NCBI RefSeq assembly: GCF_000346465.2
Contig: NC_034011.1
Location: forward strand, 27,091,941-27,155,940
Direction of reading: 5' to 3'
Length of the DNA: 64,000 bases
Source of the DNA: Prunus persica
Taxonomy: Eukaryota; Streptophyta; Magnoliopsida; Rosales; Rosaceae
The position numbers were made by a program, and so were the translations under genes. The stretch's first letter is position 1. Each line of letters begins with the position of its first letter. Below, piece by piece: positions 11,707 to 25,747 of the stretch. The notes below the pieces were generated by a model. It was given only the letters and a program-made list of their open reading frames with translations, was not told the DNA's origin and searched no databases.

Positions 11707-14700
11707 TCAGTAGCGCCGACCGCCAGCTGTTGACAAAAGGACTCGACTTGGTTTCTTTCCCTTCTTTCCCGAATCATTCATCTTGGGCGTATCCAAATTT
11801 TCACCAGGCTTAGCTCTGGAGATTATATTAGCAAATGACGTTACACCCACACTTTGAGTACCTGCTGCTGCACGAGTAAAAGAAAGAAAAAAATAGGTAC
11901 AGGATAGAGCAACCAGAACCCTAGAGATAGGATTTCAACTACAGCCACAGAAAAGATACAACATACTATCGAATATTGTGAATTATTATACAATACCAGT
12001 GGTTTCAAGAGAGTATCTTGCTGCATCATCGTCATTCAGAGAATTGGTTCCCTCTAGTTTTAAGGTGGGAGAATCATGACCAGCAGCAAAACCAAGCCTT
12101 GTTACACTTGAAAACAGCTTCCTTTCCCCAACAACTGGAGAGCTTGATGATGTCACCGTAGAACTTCCCAAGGCTGAGCGCAGGTACCATATGAACAAAT
12201 AAACCATTAAATCATATTTAACATAAGACCACCATCTAATGTAAATGTATCTGCAAACTTCAATGAAAAATGGATAAATTAAGACAAAAGCTTAGAGAAC
12301 CCATCACGATCACATATTCCTAGTTTTCATGAAGCATGCCTGAATTACAAAGTTTGTTTTACATTGCACGCTTCAGAGCAAAAAGATGATACACTGATCT
12401 AATGTGCAAGATATGCTGATGGCATCTGAATTAGGAAGCCAGGTCATACTTCAGATTTGTTTCTCCTTATTTGTATGAAAGATTTGGACAAGAAATTTAT
12501 TCCCAATCAGTCTACTATTATTACTTGAGCTGAATAATAAATTTATCTACAAAAAGGCATGTGCCTGAAGATACAACATATACAAGGAGCATGATATTAC
12601 CCTCGAAGTCATCCATGGAGAATGTGGGGGATCCATCTTGAAAAGACTGTCCATAACCTGCTACTAAAGGGATGGGATATGCCATGGCAGATTCAGCCTT
12701 CATTTTCTCCTTGTGCTCCTATAAACAGGAATATAATATAGCTTTAAAGCATGGGCAGACTAATGTTATGTTTATACCATATATAATGAAAAAACAAGTA
12801 ATAATACCTTCCTAGCAAGTTGTTTCCTCTGCCTTTCGCGCTTCTTTATGTCTTCCATAAAGGGAGACAATGCATCAGGAGACAATAGCTTACTCAGATC
12901 AATCTCACAAAACTAAAATTTGAATAAAAAAACGATTAGATACTATACGCAACCTGGAATAATAATGTTCTTAAGGCGTGATTTCACTCGGATCATCCCA
13001 TATCAAGGTACCTGGAGTATTGTTGTTAAAGAAAAATGACTCAAATAGCGGTAGCGCCTCCTCATGGCTTCTGTCTGAGTCACTGTTTCCAATTGCAAAA
13101 TTCTTCCACTTATTCTGCAAAAATGAATTAGACCCAGTTTCACATTTCAGTTGAATATAAGAAGACCCCTTAGACAATAATAGAAGGGAACTCCCCGCCC
13201 CCGCCCCTCCCCCCTCTTTTAATGCTGTATTGGTACAGATACCACACTTAAAATTCAGATAAGCACAATTGTAACGAATATGCATCCTATAGATGAATTG
13301 CCTTCTGGGAGAGGGAGGGGGACCTTATGATAGATTTTGCATAGTCTATGCATACCGCAATGATCATTATGATTTCAATCAAACCTGTGTGGTAGCATAT
13401 CATGGCTCCCGTAGTGGTGTAGAAGGCATTTCATGTTTAATGGATGGATAATGATGTGCTGCCCATCCGCTGCCTGATACAGAAATACATGAATATAAGA
13501 GAGAAAAGTAAGTCAAACAACCCGCAAGGAAGGCAGAGATAGTTGCAACTATCATGCATACAAATCAGCAGATTAGTAAAATGTGAGATTACTTTTCCAA
13601 AACACAACCAGAGAAATTATGGCAGGAAAATGGGGAAATATGATGTCTCATTTTCAGTCACCTGGTAGAAATTGTACGAGTCCTTATCATATTCACTTTG
13701 GGAGCCATGTGAGTGCCCTTGGGCACTCTTGCTTTCATCATATGAAGAAGATAGAGCATTTTCACGGCCTTCCAAGGATTCAGCTGCATCCGCAGATTGG
13801 TCGGAACAAGTCCCATCATCTGACTTATTCACTGATAAATTGTCCAAACACTTATTATGGTCATAAACATCATTAGATGGAGTTTCATGTCCAAGTGTAG
13901 ATGCTTCATTGTCACCATTAGTAGCATTTCCAGTATTACGATCGGTACATTTACAAGATTTATTACTCTCACTAGCCCGGTGCTCCTTCCAATATTTCTT
14001 CCTCTGTTCTAATTGTTCCATTGCAGCACATACATATGGAAGCTTCTCTAGGTCATCAACAAGCCCCGACTCCGCCCTGGCTAACCAACCATCTAGCTCT
14101 GATATTGCTTTTCTGACTGAAAGATCTACATCTGATGTAAATGTAAACTTTGAAAAGGGATCATAACTTTGATCGTCACCTGCTAGGGAATCTTTCTCTT
14201 GAGTACTTTTATGTGACAAAGTAAATGAATCCTTTTGTCGAGTAAGAAGCATAAACTCTATAGTATCACCGACACAATACTGCCTAACATTCTCCACAAA
14301 CAGGGTGTATAAATCCTTTGGTGATATCATCACAAAACACAATGGGCATCTTTTCCAGCAGTCTCCTTTATGATCCTCCTTCCCCATCAACAAGTATTGC
14401 AGAATGCATGGGAAACAGAAAATATGTCCACAGGATGTTATCTGCGAACAAAGAGGATATTCCAGACAAATTGGGCACTGAACCAAAGTTGGGGTGGAAT
14501 ACCTCACGCAAATGATGTCCTCCCATTTTAACATCTTATCAGGATCCATCGATTCAACCGAGTAGTTTCCTGAATCTAACACCACAAATTTGTAGTTTGC
14601 CTGAAGAAATAAATCTTTGTTGTAGGGCTTTCTCTTGTGATGCCTTCTTGGAGGAGGAGCAGTTCTAGGCTGAGGACGAGATATGGGGTCGTAATGAAAA

Positions 14701-15650
14701 TTCAACAAGTGGTTGCCATTCATCAGCTGGGCTTTCCTTCCTGCTGGATGCGTCGAGCTTCCATGAGAACCAACAGACTCGATAGTTTGTTGACTTGAAC
14801 GAGACCCAACAGTTCCTGAACTTTTCCCACTGGACCGGGCTGATCCAATCCCTTGTCCACCTCCACCCGAGTGACACTGTGAAAGTGTCTCGTTGTCATT
14901 AGGTAAAGCCTTCTTACCCCTTGGCATCCCTAACTTAGTCACCTAGAGGAAGGAAACAAACAATGAAAAACTATCATTACTCAATTGTCACAAAGTCATG
15001 CTCGGATCACATAAGCGTGGGACAGTAGACAAAGTTAAAAACAAAGAAAAATGAATCTTCCAAAAACAAAAGGTTCAAAACTTTAAGATCAAATATACCT
15101 CTTGGGAAGATCCAGCAGAAGCTTCAGCAGCTGGTACCGATGGGCCTGCTGATAAATAATTTAATGAACATTCAATTTGAAATATACAAAACTCAAACAC
15201 CTTCCTGAAGAGTTAAAGAAGATCAATAATTGACAGGAAAGGGAGGTCGTCATAAAACAATTAGCTTCTTTTTTTTCCCCAAACTGCCAATTTGCTGAGG
15301 TGAATATAGGAAACTAATAGTTCGAATTCGATGAGGTGAAGGAACAAATTTTAGGGTTTTTATTTTCTAAAAAACAAGGAAAAGAAAAAGAAAAAGAAAC
15401 AATTTGAAGTTGAAAATTAGATACCTGAAGTATTGGAGGAGATAGAGAAGGAAGACTGAGAGTCGGAGATCTGAAGGGATCCAAATGTGAGCATTTGGCG
15501 GGAGAGAGCGGGCGGTGACAAAGACTTAGATTCAGATTGAGAAAGGAAGAGGTGGTGGCGGTGTCCATGTTGGGAATTAGGGTTCGCAGAGGGCGCTGAT
15601 GAGGAAGACGACGATATGGATCCTTGGTCTTGGTTGGGCAAGATGGACAT
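11707..15650 (-). CDS. RING finger protein, RNF10 homolog (probable E3 ubiquitin ligase, 769 aa)
   Basis: Nine exons in frame: 15650-15425, 15148-15099, 14942-13662, 13473-13385, 13114-13012, 12912-12808, 12718-12601, 12173-11997, 11867-11707. The N-terminus is Ser-rich and low-complexity (MSILPNQDQGSISSSSSSAP). A C3HC4 RING lies at about residues 247-297: CPICLEYPLCSQITSCGHIF, then FCFPCILQYLL and CPLC. Exons 4-6 encode the conserved RNF10 stretch (LNMKCLLHHYGSHDMLP, MRRRYRYLSHFSLTT, LSPFMEDIKKRERQRKQLAR), followed by a Lys/Arg-rich coiled segment. The C-terminus ends LLSTAGGRRY. Animal RNF10 has been linked to ubiquitination of 40S ribosomal proteins and to transcription; the plant role is inferred. 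Exon 2 has a two-fold and exon 9 a three-fold tandem AG acceptor, each of which adds or removes whole codons. Confidence 0.92.
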
Positions 15651-16344
15651 GAAAATTCTTCCAAAAACACTTGTTCTTCTCGCTTGTGGACTCACACCCG
15701 ACGCCTTTGCTCTTATTTTTTATTTTTATTTTTTTTCCGTATGTATTATGCGGCTCCCCTTACGCGCAAAACGACCCACCCATCCATCTCTGTCGTTCTG
15801 TGGCATCTTCACCGAATATCGGTTCGGCCATCGGTATTTACAATTTAGTCCCTCATCGTCATTCAAAATCCCACGAAGATAACAATATTGAAGTCTCATT
15901 TTCTTATGAATGATGATTGAGACATGTTGAAATTCAATATAAACATAAAGGGGGTGATTAAAAGACTGTTTTGGGGATAAAAAAAAGTTCAGTGAATTTA
16001 ATCAAAATATAATGATTTATAGGATTTTTTTATTTATAGATTACTATAATCAAGATTTGTTCGTTTTAAATTTTAAAAAAATTATATCATAAGATTTTTA
16101 AAAAATAGAAAGAACCACATGAATTTATGTCATAGGATTTATATATATCTAAGTCTTTAAAAATGACAATAGGAGTGACAACATTCAAAATTACAATAGT
16201 GCATTCCCATGAATGACAACCAAAATAAATAAAACAAACATTCGAAGTTAGAAGTTAAATTGCTCTTATACAACTTCAATTTATATTTTACACAATCAGA
16301 TGGTGCAAAATTTTCCCACTAGTTCTTTTTGCCTTATTTTTTAG
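15651..16344. other. AT-rich intergenic spacer upstream of RNF10-like
   Basis: Leader/promoter of the RING gene followed by AT-rich DNA. No gene seen. Confidence 0.5.
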
Positions 16345-16962
16345 CATTTCCCTCGGGTAAATTTTTCTGATGTGGATAAATCAAAATCAGCAAGCAGTGC
16401 GCCTGAACAAATCACGGTTAAAGAGGTACTCCGGTGTTTTTTTTTATCTATAATCTGTTGTAACTGGCTCATATTGTATCATAATTGATGCCATTTCTGT
16501 GTTCTTGTTGGGTTTGTTTTCCATTCGTTTTCAGCTCCGAAAATGATAGCAGTGAGAGGGAGCTGCTAATAACTCCGAGGGACCAGTTGACTCGTGTGAG
16601 TTGGATTTGATGTGGACTTTTATTTTGGAGTGCATTACCATCAGTATAACTGTAATTAGTTTGTTTGGTTTGCCTTTTCTATTTCTATCCGGAAAGAGTC
16701 ATGGTGCATAGACAAAGGGTAATAGATCACAGCTTGCATAGCCAAAGAGCTACTTAGGTTCATTCTGTTTAAGATCCTATTGATTGATGAAATTTCCAGC
16801 TCATTTTATATTTTTGTTGAAGCTCTAAATGGAACTTGATTTTCAGTAGCTCATCTGTTGCAATTTCACCTTGCTTAACAACTGCAGGGTTTCCAACTTT
16901 TGATACAAGACCTTGCTGATGCAACCGGAGAAGGAAACTTCCGACCGAGCATCAGAACAAAG
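16345..16962 (+). pseudogene. Orphan gene fragment: three splice-compatible exons (75 codons), unrecognised
   Basis: Three short blocks, 16345-16433, 16535-16595 and 16888-16962, are each bounded by an AG acceptor and a GT donor (TTAG/GTGT, TCAG/GTGA, GCAG/GTTA). They join without a stop (89+61+75 nt; phases 2 then 0). The predicted peptide runs HFPRVNFSDVDKSKSASSAP, then EQITVKEVLRSENDSSEREL, then LITPRDQLTR, then GFQLLIQDLADATGEGNFRP and SIRTK. I do not recognise the family. No start, stop or further exons are evident in the AT-rich flanks, so this is most likely a truncated duplicate or a fragment captured by a transposon. A real small gene is the less likely alternative. Confidence 0.45.
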
Positions 16963-17204
16963 GTTAGTTGACTCGCAGTAAGAGAATCTGTGGCACAGTT
17001 GCCGGCCACTTCACACGGAACAAGTTTCATATATCTCTCAAAGTTTGACAGTGTAATTGGGTTCATATGCACTTGGTGCATGATTGGCAATTTCTTTGAG
17101 TTTGTTAAGGTATCATGTTATATTAATTTCTAACGCTTCATTCGTTAAGGTTGCATTGCATGTTTCTTTGGCATTGCATGTTATATACGAATATTTAAAA
17201 GGTA

Positions 17205-17690
17205 TTACCGCGCGGGCCGTGGCTATACGATTTAAATGTATTGTTATATTGGAATATTTAAACGATATAGCCGCGAGGTTATACTTTTAAAATATTTGTA
17301 TATATTTAAAGAGTTCTTCTCTCATTCACCGTCCTCGTGATCGTCTGCGCCCAGTAATGGGTTGGCCGAGGCCTAGAGGGCTGGTTTATTTTGCGACGAT
17401 AATGGAAAGTTTCGGATGGATCATGAAGCGGTCTCAATGCTCTAGCTCATTAAGGAGCCTATCAACAATTAGAACGTATAGCCGCTCGGCTAGACTATTT
17501 TCAAAAAGAATTGAAGGGTATAGCCGCGCGGCTGAACTATTGTATAGCCGCGCGGCTGAACTATTTTTACAAAGAATTGAAGAGCATAGCCGCGGCGGTA
17601 CACTTTAAATTTTTATAGCCCATCGGCTATATATTTAAAATATTCGTAAATATTTAAAGAGTATAGCCGCGCGGCTCTACTGTTTAAATA
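17205..17690. repeat. Array of TATAGCCGCGCGGCTATA-like palindromes
   Basis: At least seven copies of a roughly 18-bp motif with a GC-rich palindromic core (AGCCGCGCGGCT), at about 17267, 17479, 17521, 17546, 17585, 17616 and 17665. A degenerate copy sits near 17207-17228. The cores are embedded in AT-rich DNA with recurring ATATTTAAA and CAAAGAATTGAAG spacers. Three copies have the perfect core. A second direct repeat, GCGACGATAATGGAAAGT, lies at about 17393 and 17777. An 83-codon open frame through the array encodes repeated YSRAAEL(F) but looks like a by-product of the repeat. Confidence 0.75.
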
Positions 17691-18152
17691 TTCACATACA
17701 TTTAAAAAGTTGCCTATGGCAATACAACATGTTCATTGCCGGTTCCCCCTAGGGCTATACGACATGTTCACTGCGACGATAATGGAAAGTAAGAGTAAAT
17801 AAGAGGTCTAGAAATACTTTTTATAGCCGGTTGAAATTTAGAACATGTACTAATACGAAATAGGGAGGTATCTAAAATTAAATGTTTATAATTAATGTAA
17901 TCACACATGAATGTGAAGAAAAGAAAAGGAAATACTTACGAAGCACTCAACTTCTTTAAGTCAAATTTTGGCTATTTACATGACATGAAAAATAAAGCTT
18001 ATTGTTATCTCGTCACCATACATCCAGGACCAGGACTGAAGAAGCCAAGCCAAGTATTGCAGTGATTACGTACATTTACAGCCGTGGTCAATTTGGTGTT
18101 ACCATGTCCACACGGCAAGGGTAAAATACTAAATTGGTTGAAAGTCGAGCTA
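17691..18152. other. Intergenic, ending in the mannosidase 1 3' UTR
   Basis: AT-rich spacer with one copy of the GCGACGATAATGGAAAGT direct repeat. The last 150-200 bases probably include the 3' UTR of the minus-strand mannosidase gene. Confidence 0.5.
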
Positions 18153-21100
18153 TTAGGCATCAGCCATATCACGATGGAACCTTTGCTTAAACTCAATGAG
18201 AAAGGTTCGGATTTCCATTGGGCCAAGTTCCACCACCAGTTTTGCAGGATCAACCCTTCCACCCCTCACAACCTTTGCTTCTTCTGCAGAGCCTTCTTCC
18301 ACTTTCCAAACCAGTCTCTTTTTCTCCATTTCTGCTCTTTCTTGATTTGCTGATAAGTTCATCTCTGTAACTTCGCCAATCTGTAGCCAAAAACAACAAT
18401 ATAATAAGAAAAGATTATATGGGGATATCAACCTCTTTCTTGATTTCATAGCTCATTCTTCTACCTTCTTCCTTGGGAAGAGCTGCTTCAGCTCTACATT
18501 TGCCATTACAGAAAGATCCTTGTCCTCTCCAATCTTAGCACCAGTTGAACAAGAATAACAATAGTAAATAAAATGTGGACGATCAATATTTCAGACTCAT
18601 CAAAGTGAAGATGCTGACTCTGAGTGTTTTATAAATAAATAAGGTACTGGGAGCAGAAATAGGTAGTTGAGTAGAACGAGTTAGAAATTAGAACCTCATA
18701 TAAATGTGCTAATCGAAGGAGAACTTTTCCATCATCAAGCTCCTATGCAAATTAAAGAAAAAGGATATCACAAGTCTGTATTTTTATACGACTGTTATGA
18801 TTCGGGGTCAATATTCTTGGAAAGGAAAATTGGACTGTTAATTTAAGGAAAAATAATAATGAAACAACTGGAAAGAAAATGATATCCTTGATAAGCCCCA
18901 ATTACCTGAAGAGTTATAAGAGCAACATTATCAGGTAAACTGTACGAGGAACCAACCCCTGAGAAAGTGGTTACATGAGAATTCTTCCAGTTATCTCCAT
19001 CCTACAGAAAGGGAGTCACTATTTAATGAGCAGCTCACAAGACTCAAACAGATGTGCTCAAATGTCTCTATTTTTCATTGCTATTATTTTTTTTGTTTTG
19101 AATTTTTTATTTTCACCTGTTCAGCAAAGGCTAATAGAAGAGGGGAATATATCTCCTGACCAAAAGAACGACGCCACTTAGCACCATCTCCCATGGGGTC
19201 AATTCTGAAATAAAACTTTCCTTGGATCTGAAAAGATTGACAAGAGGCAGAAACTAAAAGTTAGGTAACCTAAATTTTTTTGGATACGATAGCAAACCAA
19301 AACTCCAGATTTGGTCTATAAGAAAAAGAAATTGCTAATTGCCAGAGTAGTAGCATTAACATGTACTTACTCTTAGTCCAGTGCAATCGTTGGGAACACA
19401 GACTGTTTCATTTAAAGCTTCGGCAACGCCTCTTGAATCATCAAGCAGTAGTCTCCTGTATGGTATGAAAGACCAAAAATAACTCCAACAATGACTTTAA
19501 TTTGTATACTTCGTAAAATAGTTAAAGTCAAGAATTTCAATAAGAACATGCCTGTGGAGCATCAAGTCTATCTGTCCATCCACTGTGCTGGATCCTCCTA
19601 TAGATCGATCCACCAAAACTGAAAATTCTGCCCTGTTATCTTGCATGTAAATCCCAAGATTAATCTGAAATGACAACATAGAAAAATACGTGAAGCTAAT
19701 GAACAAATGCAGCATTGACCCATCCAATGACTACAGACCCTACACTTGCATACAGAAACATATTGAGTTAGAAAATCTCGAGGAGATGTTTTTTTTCTTT
19801 AAAAAAAGATATACTGGAAGCAGACCTATCATGTCCAGCACTCATGATATTCTGCTTATTTCAGCCACATGCACAACACTGTTTAAATCCAAGTAAAACT
19901 TTAGCTCAGTTGTTTAAATCCAACTGAAATATCCACCAGGAGAACACAGTGGACCGAGTAAGTTATGGTAAAATTGAGAGCTTTAAATTATTAAAGAAAA
20001 TAAATATAATTTAAGAAAATTCAAATAAAATTGAAATTACTTTGAGGCAGAAGAAAAATAAACATACTGGATAATAATTTCCCGCAATAGGTTGGTGCAC
20101 TTTCAGGTCCCAATCTGTTCTATAGTCGCGAATCTGCAAAAGAGATGGATCCTTGGATCATTTTATGCCAAAAATAATAAGAAACAGGCATCAGCCCCTA
20201 GAAGTCAAAACAACATATGGAAAGACAGTTTTGATTAACTCTGTAGGAAACATATATCCAAGTACACGAAGGCATTATGACAGCTTACTAAAAGTATAAA
20301 CTACCTGCTAATTAAAATTTTGGGCATCAAAATGAAATCTAAACTAACTAAATATAATATTGTAAGAGCAAGTAATTAGTGTACCCTTTTGATAAAATCA
20401 CGCCCATTTGAATCAGTGTAGAAAGTTTTGTTGGTAGCCATGGTAGTGGCTATTTGAGTTACAACTTCTTTGCCAGTTCCATCATCAATAGGTATAGGCC
20501 CAACCTGATATTGCAGATAGTGTCAATGAATAGGCCTAATAATGATCTTTAGTTTTGATTTAAACTTTGAAAGCTTACAATAAACTCGACTTCAACATGC
20601 TCCTTCTCCTTGTGAAGTCTCGTGATCTGCATACACACATTCAATGAAACATTACTGGCAAAGAACAAGAAGTCAGTATTCAGCATAGGTCTTTAGCTTT
20701 AACTCTTAAATCCGGAACAAAAATATTCAAAAATGAGACTGGATTTACTTCAGATCCATAATGTTCAAGTCTTGACTTGAACAGAGTGTAGCAAAATGAT
20801 CTGATCAAGAAAATAATATGGTTAATAACATATTTTGCTTCACATTTCCCTGTAGCTACCAGAGGTCGTGCAAAATAAAAATTGATTACACGTCACAATT
20901 TCTTATTTTAATTGAAAAAGGAGCTTTAATTGATAATATTCTGAATTCTAATTTAAGCATGGAAGCAATTCGTTCTAATTGCATTTCATTCAGATTCAGA
21001 AGTAGTTTTTTATTGTTAATTTTGGTTACAGATTTTCAACTATTTTAACATATGATAATGATGCTCATGTTGCCATAACAAAACAAAGAGAGAAAACATA

Positions 21101-24100
21101 TACATAGATAGCAAGTACTTGATAAGCAAGGCACCTGATATATCCATGAATTAATATGTTGATGTACTTCATCTATTATTGGTCCACGCATAACAGTAAA
21201 AGAAGCCTGAAATATTGAGCAACAGTTGTTAATCAACAATGGTCAAACTTATGCCTGAATAAAAACTATATGTCATAAGGTACAAATACACACCTTTTCT
21301 CCAGGATTTATGAGAAATGTACCATTCGGACGGAAAACATATGCCCCAGAATTCTAGAAAAAAAAGAAAAGAACAACCAAAGGTTTTATATGGAAACAAA
21401 TTGAAAACACAAAAAAGAGATAAGATAATTGCCAGAGTACAAACTTCTATCAGTATGCATATACCTGAGGAATCAGAGGAGCTTCATCACTACTGCCATT
21501 ATATGCAGTATAAAAACTGTAAGACTGCTCAACCAATTCTTCAACCTTCAAAATTAATGAATAATTGAGTTAGCTACAACAATTTTTCGTTTTTCTTTTC
21601 CTTTGCCCTTTTGGCAGTTGGAGTAAGAAGCTATTACAATGTTAAAAACCTGATAGTTCATCACAGCAAAGAAAACAGAGAGGTATAAAGGAAATAATGG
21701 TAGAGAAGGAAGAAAATTCATCAGATAGTTAGTAACTAAGCAACTCTTAGGTGTATTTACGTACCAAGCTTCTTCTATTGACATAGTTAGTCATTTTGCC
21801 TTGATCTGTGGAAAAAGTAAGTTTCACATTTCCTTGACCAACTTCAACAGTGGACTTTTCCCTACCTTGAAATGTGTATACAGATGATCTGGTGGAACAA
21901 GCACCTATAACCAAAAGAGAAATGATCAATATGAAAAACTTAGAGTGCTAGCTTCATGAGTAGATTCGATGAATGCCATTATAAGAGTGGACCTGCTCCT
22001 TTGGCATCTGAGATAGTGTATGTGCTGAAACCAAGTGGCGGTACAGATACTGTAAATGCAAGCCAATAATTTGGTGTGTTCGTTGGAGTTCGACCCAAGT
22101 ATGCCTTAACATGGTAGTTCCTTAAGCCCACATGGGCATCATCTAGTGGAAGAAGCTGTGATTCAATTTCTCTTCCCTCAGAGTCTTGAACAGTGACATC
22201 TTCATTGATAACCTACATTATTAACAGGAAATTACGGGGTGCGTCACTGATTATCAAATTTGCATTCGCATGGGTTTGTTTCCATGATCAATATACAGTG
22301 GCCATTTGCGTAATTTTTTGTCTCAAAATACAGTCTTTACCAAACCCTGGTTAACATATTAATTAAATCTAAGCACCTGCAAGGAATTTCTTCCTCATGC
22401 TTATGTGTATTTATATATTTATTATTTTGGATAAACAAAAAGGAAGCACTAAGACCAGAACTGAAATGAAGTACTCACAGGAATTCGAATTACATCATTC
22501 CTCTTCCATCCTAGAGAATTGTACACCACGACAATCTATAGATGAGAAAACACCATCAGAAAATATATTCCACTGGTTGAATAAAGTCATCGTTAACAGT
22601 TAATACAATCAAGAGCATAACATTAGATACTTTAATTTCCTTACCAATTGTTTCCCTTGAGACAAATTCACTTCTGCCGCAGGGCAGTAGCTTATATTCA
22701 GAAGTGGGCACTGGAGAATCAATGGAAAAAAAAAATGTAAAAGAAAAGATGATAATCAGGTCTTCTTAGCTTGAATTTGAAACTTATGATGGAAAACCCA
22801 ACATTCTACTTAACTTAATTACTTGAGTAATCAAAATTCTTCTAGCTGGCATAAATGCCATAATCAGACTAATTAAAATCCACTTTATTACTACCTTATA
22901 CAAGTTCAACATCCAAATTATCAAAACCAGAAATTGCAGGTCATGTAATATGATATAAACATAGCATACAAGCTTAAGGGTTTGTGATTAATTGCCTGTT
23001 GAAACTCTGTAATTGGGTTTCCAGATCCAGTGTATGAAGCAGACTCAACCAAGTGCGCAAGTGATGTTGCAACTAGTTGCTCAGCCTGCACAAAGATAAT
23101 GAACAAGTGAATGAAATTTAAGTTAAACAGGTTAGGATTGAAAAAGAACATTGATGATAAAACTAATCCACACCTCTGTGTAGCCTATCGACAATCTTTT
23201 TGCATAATCATTGGCAACATGTTGCTTCTCTGTACCAGTGACTGCATCATGATGTTGAGCGATTGCTAAGGCATCAGCCAATGAGTCTGTGTTCAGCCCT
23301 GAATTAGTCCTTCCTTTTAAAAATTCTAGTTGCCTTGCAGCCTTATTATCCAAGAGAAACATACAGATATGACAATAGAAAATGTGTCATTAAACTGGAA
23401 ACACTAATTCAAGATACAGACCAGCAAAGTTACAGGATGATACCAAATAATAGCCGCTCATTGTTCTAACATAGTATTTCAAAGCTGGTCTACTTGTGAA
23501 ATACCCTGTCCAGTAAGCATTAGTACGATCTGCATAACTGGTATGTTGCATGCTTCAGTTTCTACAGTAAGGCTAACACATCAAAAGAAAGATTATAAAA
23601 CACAATAAAAACTCACGGAAAGAAATCATCAGTCTTGATTGGCCACGATTCATTTGTAGCATACTTTGCATCAGTATATATGGATGGAGTAGAATACAGA
23701 GCATTAACACGTCCATCCTAAGAAGCATCCAACCAAAAACCAATTAAAGCTTAGAATAACAACATAAAATAATCAAGGATTTGCCCTCTCAGAACACAAG
23801 GACAGCTGTCAAGCTATCATCATTACCAGTGACTGATGATATATCCCAAAGGCATGAAGGGTATGAGACTATAAGAATTTCATAAAGGAAAATGCTAGGC
23901 TTACCAGCTCAAAATGAAGCCAAAATTAATCGATTATTACCTTGTTCACATAATGAATGAGCTTGTCCATTTGACGGAACCATGTGTGTGCATACTGATA
24001 CTTAAAATCTGTTCCCATGGTCCACATTATATGATCTGTCCGAGTTATGTTAGCCTGAGAATAAATAGTTGCTGTCAGACACTAAAACAAGGCCCTACAA

Positions 24101-25712
24101 TAAATAAAAAAACAGAGAAAAAAACAATTGAGTGAAGACAACCAGGTACTTTACCTGTGATACTGCTGCAGCAACAAAGTTGTTAACACGGTCTTGAACA
24201 TTGTAATCAAACAAAGTGATGTCATCCTTCAAAAGAATAGGAATTAAAGTTTAATAATTCAAACAAGTAAATACTTAATAAACCAAAGGAAATTTAACAA
24301 CTTGTTTATGAATCATGATGTTACCTGAACAATTGGCGAATCATCATTTACTTCAAAATAGAAACCAGATGGAGGCTCGTAATTCTTAGGGAATGCACCA
24401 GAAAAAATCTGCAACCATTTAGAAGAAAAACACTACTAGTCAGACCCAAAGTTGCCTCTGAATACCTCCAGACTTTTTAACTCTATAAAAGTCCTTAAAA
24501 GTTAGAATTGGATACACCCCCTAAGAACACTAAATGTAACATAGTGACTAAAAGGAACCGTATCCATCATTATGTACACAACCTCAGAATCCCAGATGTA
24601 AAAAATGCTATATAAAACAAAAAGCATTTGTTTTTCACCTGAGCAGATGAACCAAGACTCTTCGAACCTTGCCAAACAAATTCAAGGCTCTTGTCATTTT
24701 TGCGTTTATCCCTGTCCTGGTAATCTATTCGACCAAAGAAAAGTGAGTCAAACCCAACCTGCATCAACACCAAAACGTTGTCCCAGGTGTATAAGTAATT
24801 ATTTTTGGTAAAATGCTCCCGGGCCTTAAGTTGAGTACGGTCTACTCTTGTGCATAGAAAAAGGAAATTTTGCGTTCAAGGCTAAAGCCAAGACATGCTT
24901 ACTTCTGCTCCCAACAAGTAAGCCTGGACTGCTGAATGTCCAAAGGGGTCAATTTGCCAACCAATTCTTGGAGTCACATCAAATTCCTTTTTAATAAACC
25001 GATGCCCAAGAGTCGTCTGATCAATTATATCAATGTAATGCGTTGCTGCCTCATCATGCATACACATCCCCCCATTTCTGAAGCAACGAAAAAAGACAAA
25101 AGCATTAATACCAAAAGAAAATGAAGAGAAAAATAGCATTTTAGGTTACATTACATGAATTCCAATTGACCCGAGCTGACTAGCTGCTTGACTATACTCT
25201 GGACGGCCTCACTCTGATCTCTCCACCAGCGCTGGAAGAATGCCTGCATTGATTATCAAGGCAGAAGTTACAGAGGTTATGAGATGGTACCAATACCAAA
25301 CCAAGTGCCAATTGTCAACCATCATGCAATGCATGGGATTTGGGAAAGAAGAAGATATGTGAGTGTGAGATGAATCAGATGCGCATGAGGGTGGCAGTGG
25401 CATAAATCAACAGTTTATCTGATAAATGGCAAAGAAATAGAGCATGGAATTAATGAATCGGGTAGAATTGGATGGGAGGTACAATTAAAAATCACAAATT
25501 ACAATTTACAATTTACAAGGGTAAGAGGCTGGCTTGCCTGTTCAACATAAATAAACTTTCGATTCTTGTCAGCCAGCAGAGCGGGAACTAAAGAATCCAA
25601 CACATTTTGCACGCAAGCCCCCTAAGCAATATCCATTGAATAGAAACCATAAAATTGAACTCATACGTGAGGAGGAAGAAGAAGAAGTAGTAGAAACTAG
25701 AAAGGGAGAAAT

Positions 25713-25747
<35 letters not shown>

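Noticed and set aside
17357..17608. 83-codon ORF with YSRAAEL repeats as a gene
   Set aside because: The repeated peptide is simply the palindrome array translated; no start context or homolog recognised.
17205..17690. CRISPR-like array
   Set aside because: Plant nuclear context, irregular spacing, repeats only about 18 bp, no Cas genes.
23174..23341. Mannosidase copy 1 as a pseudogene because of non-GT donors
   Set aside because: All 29 exons stay in frame with GC donors, and the active-site residues are intact.
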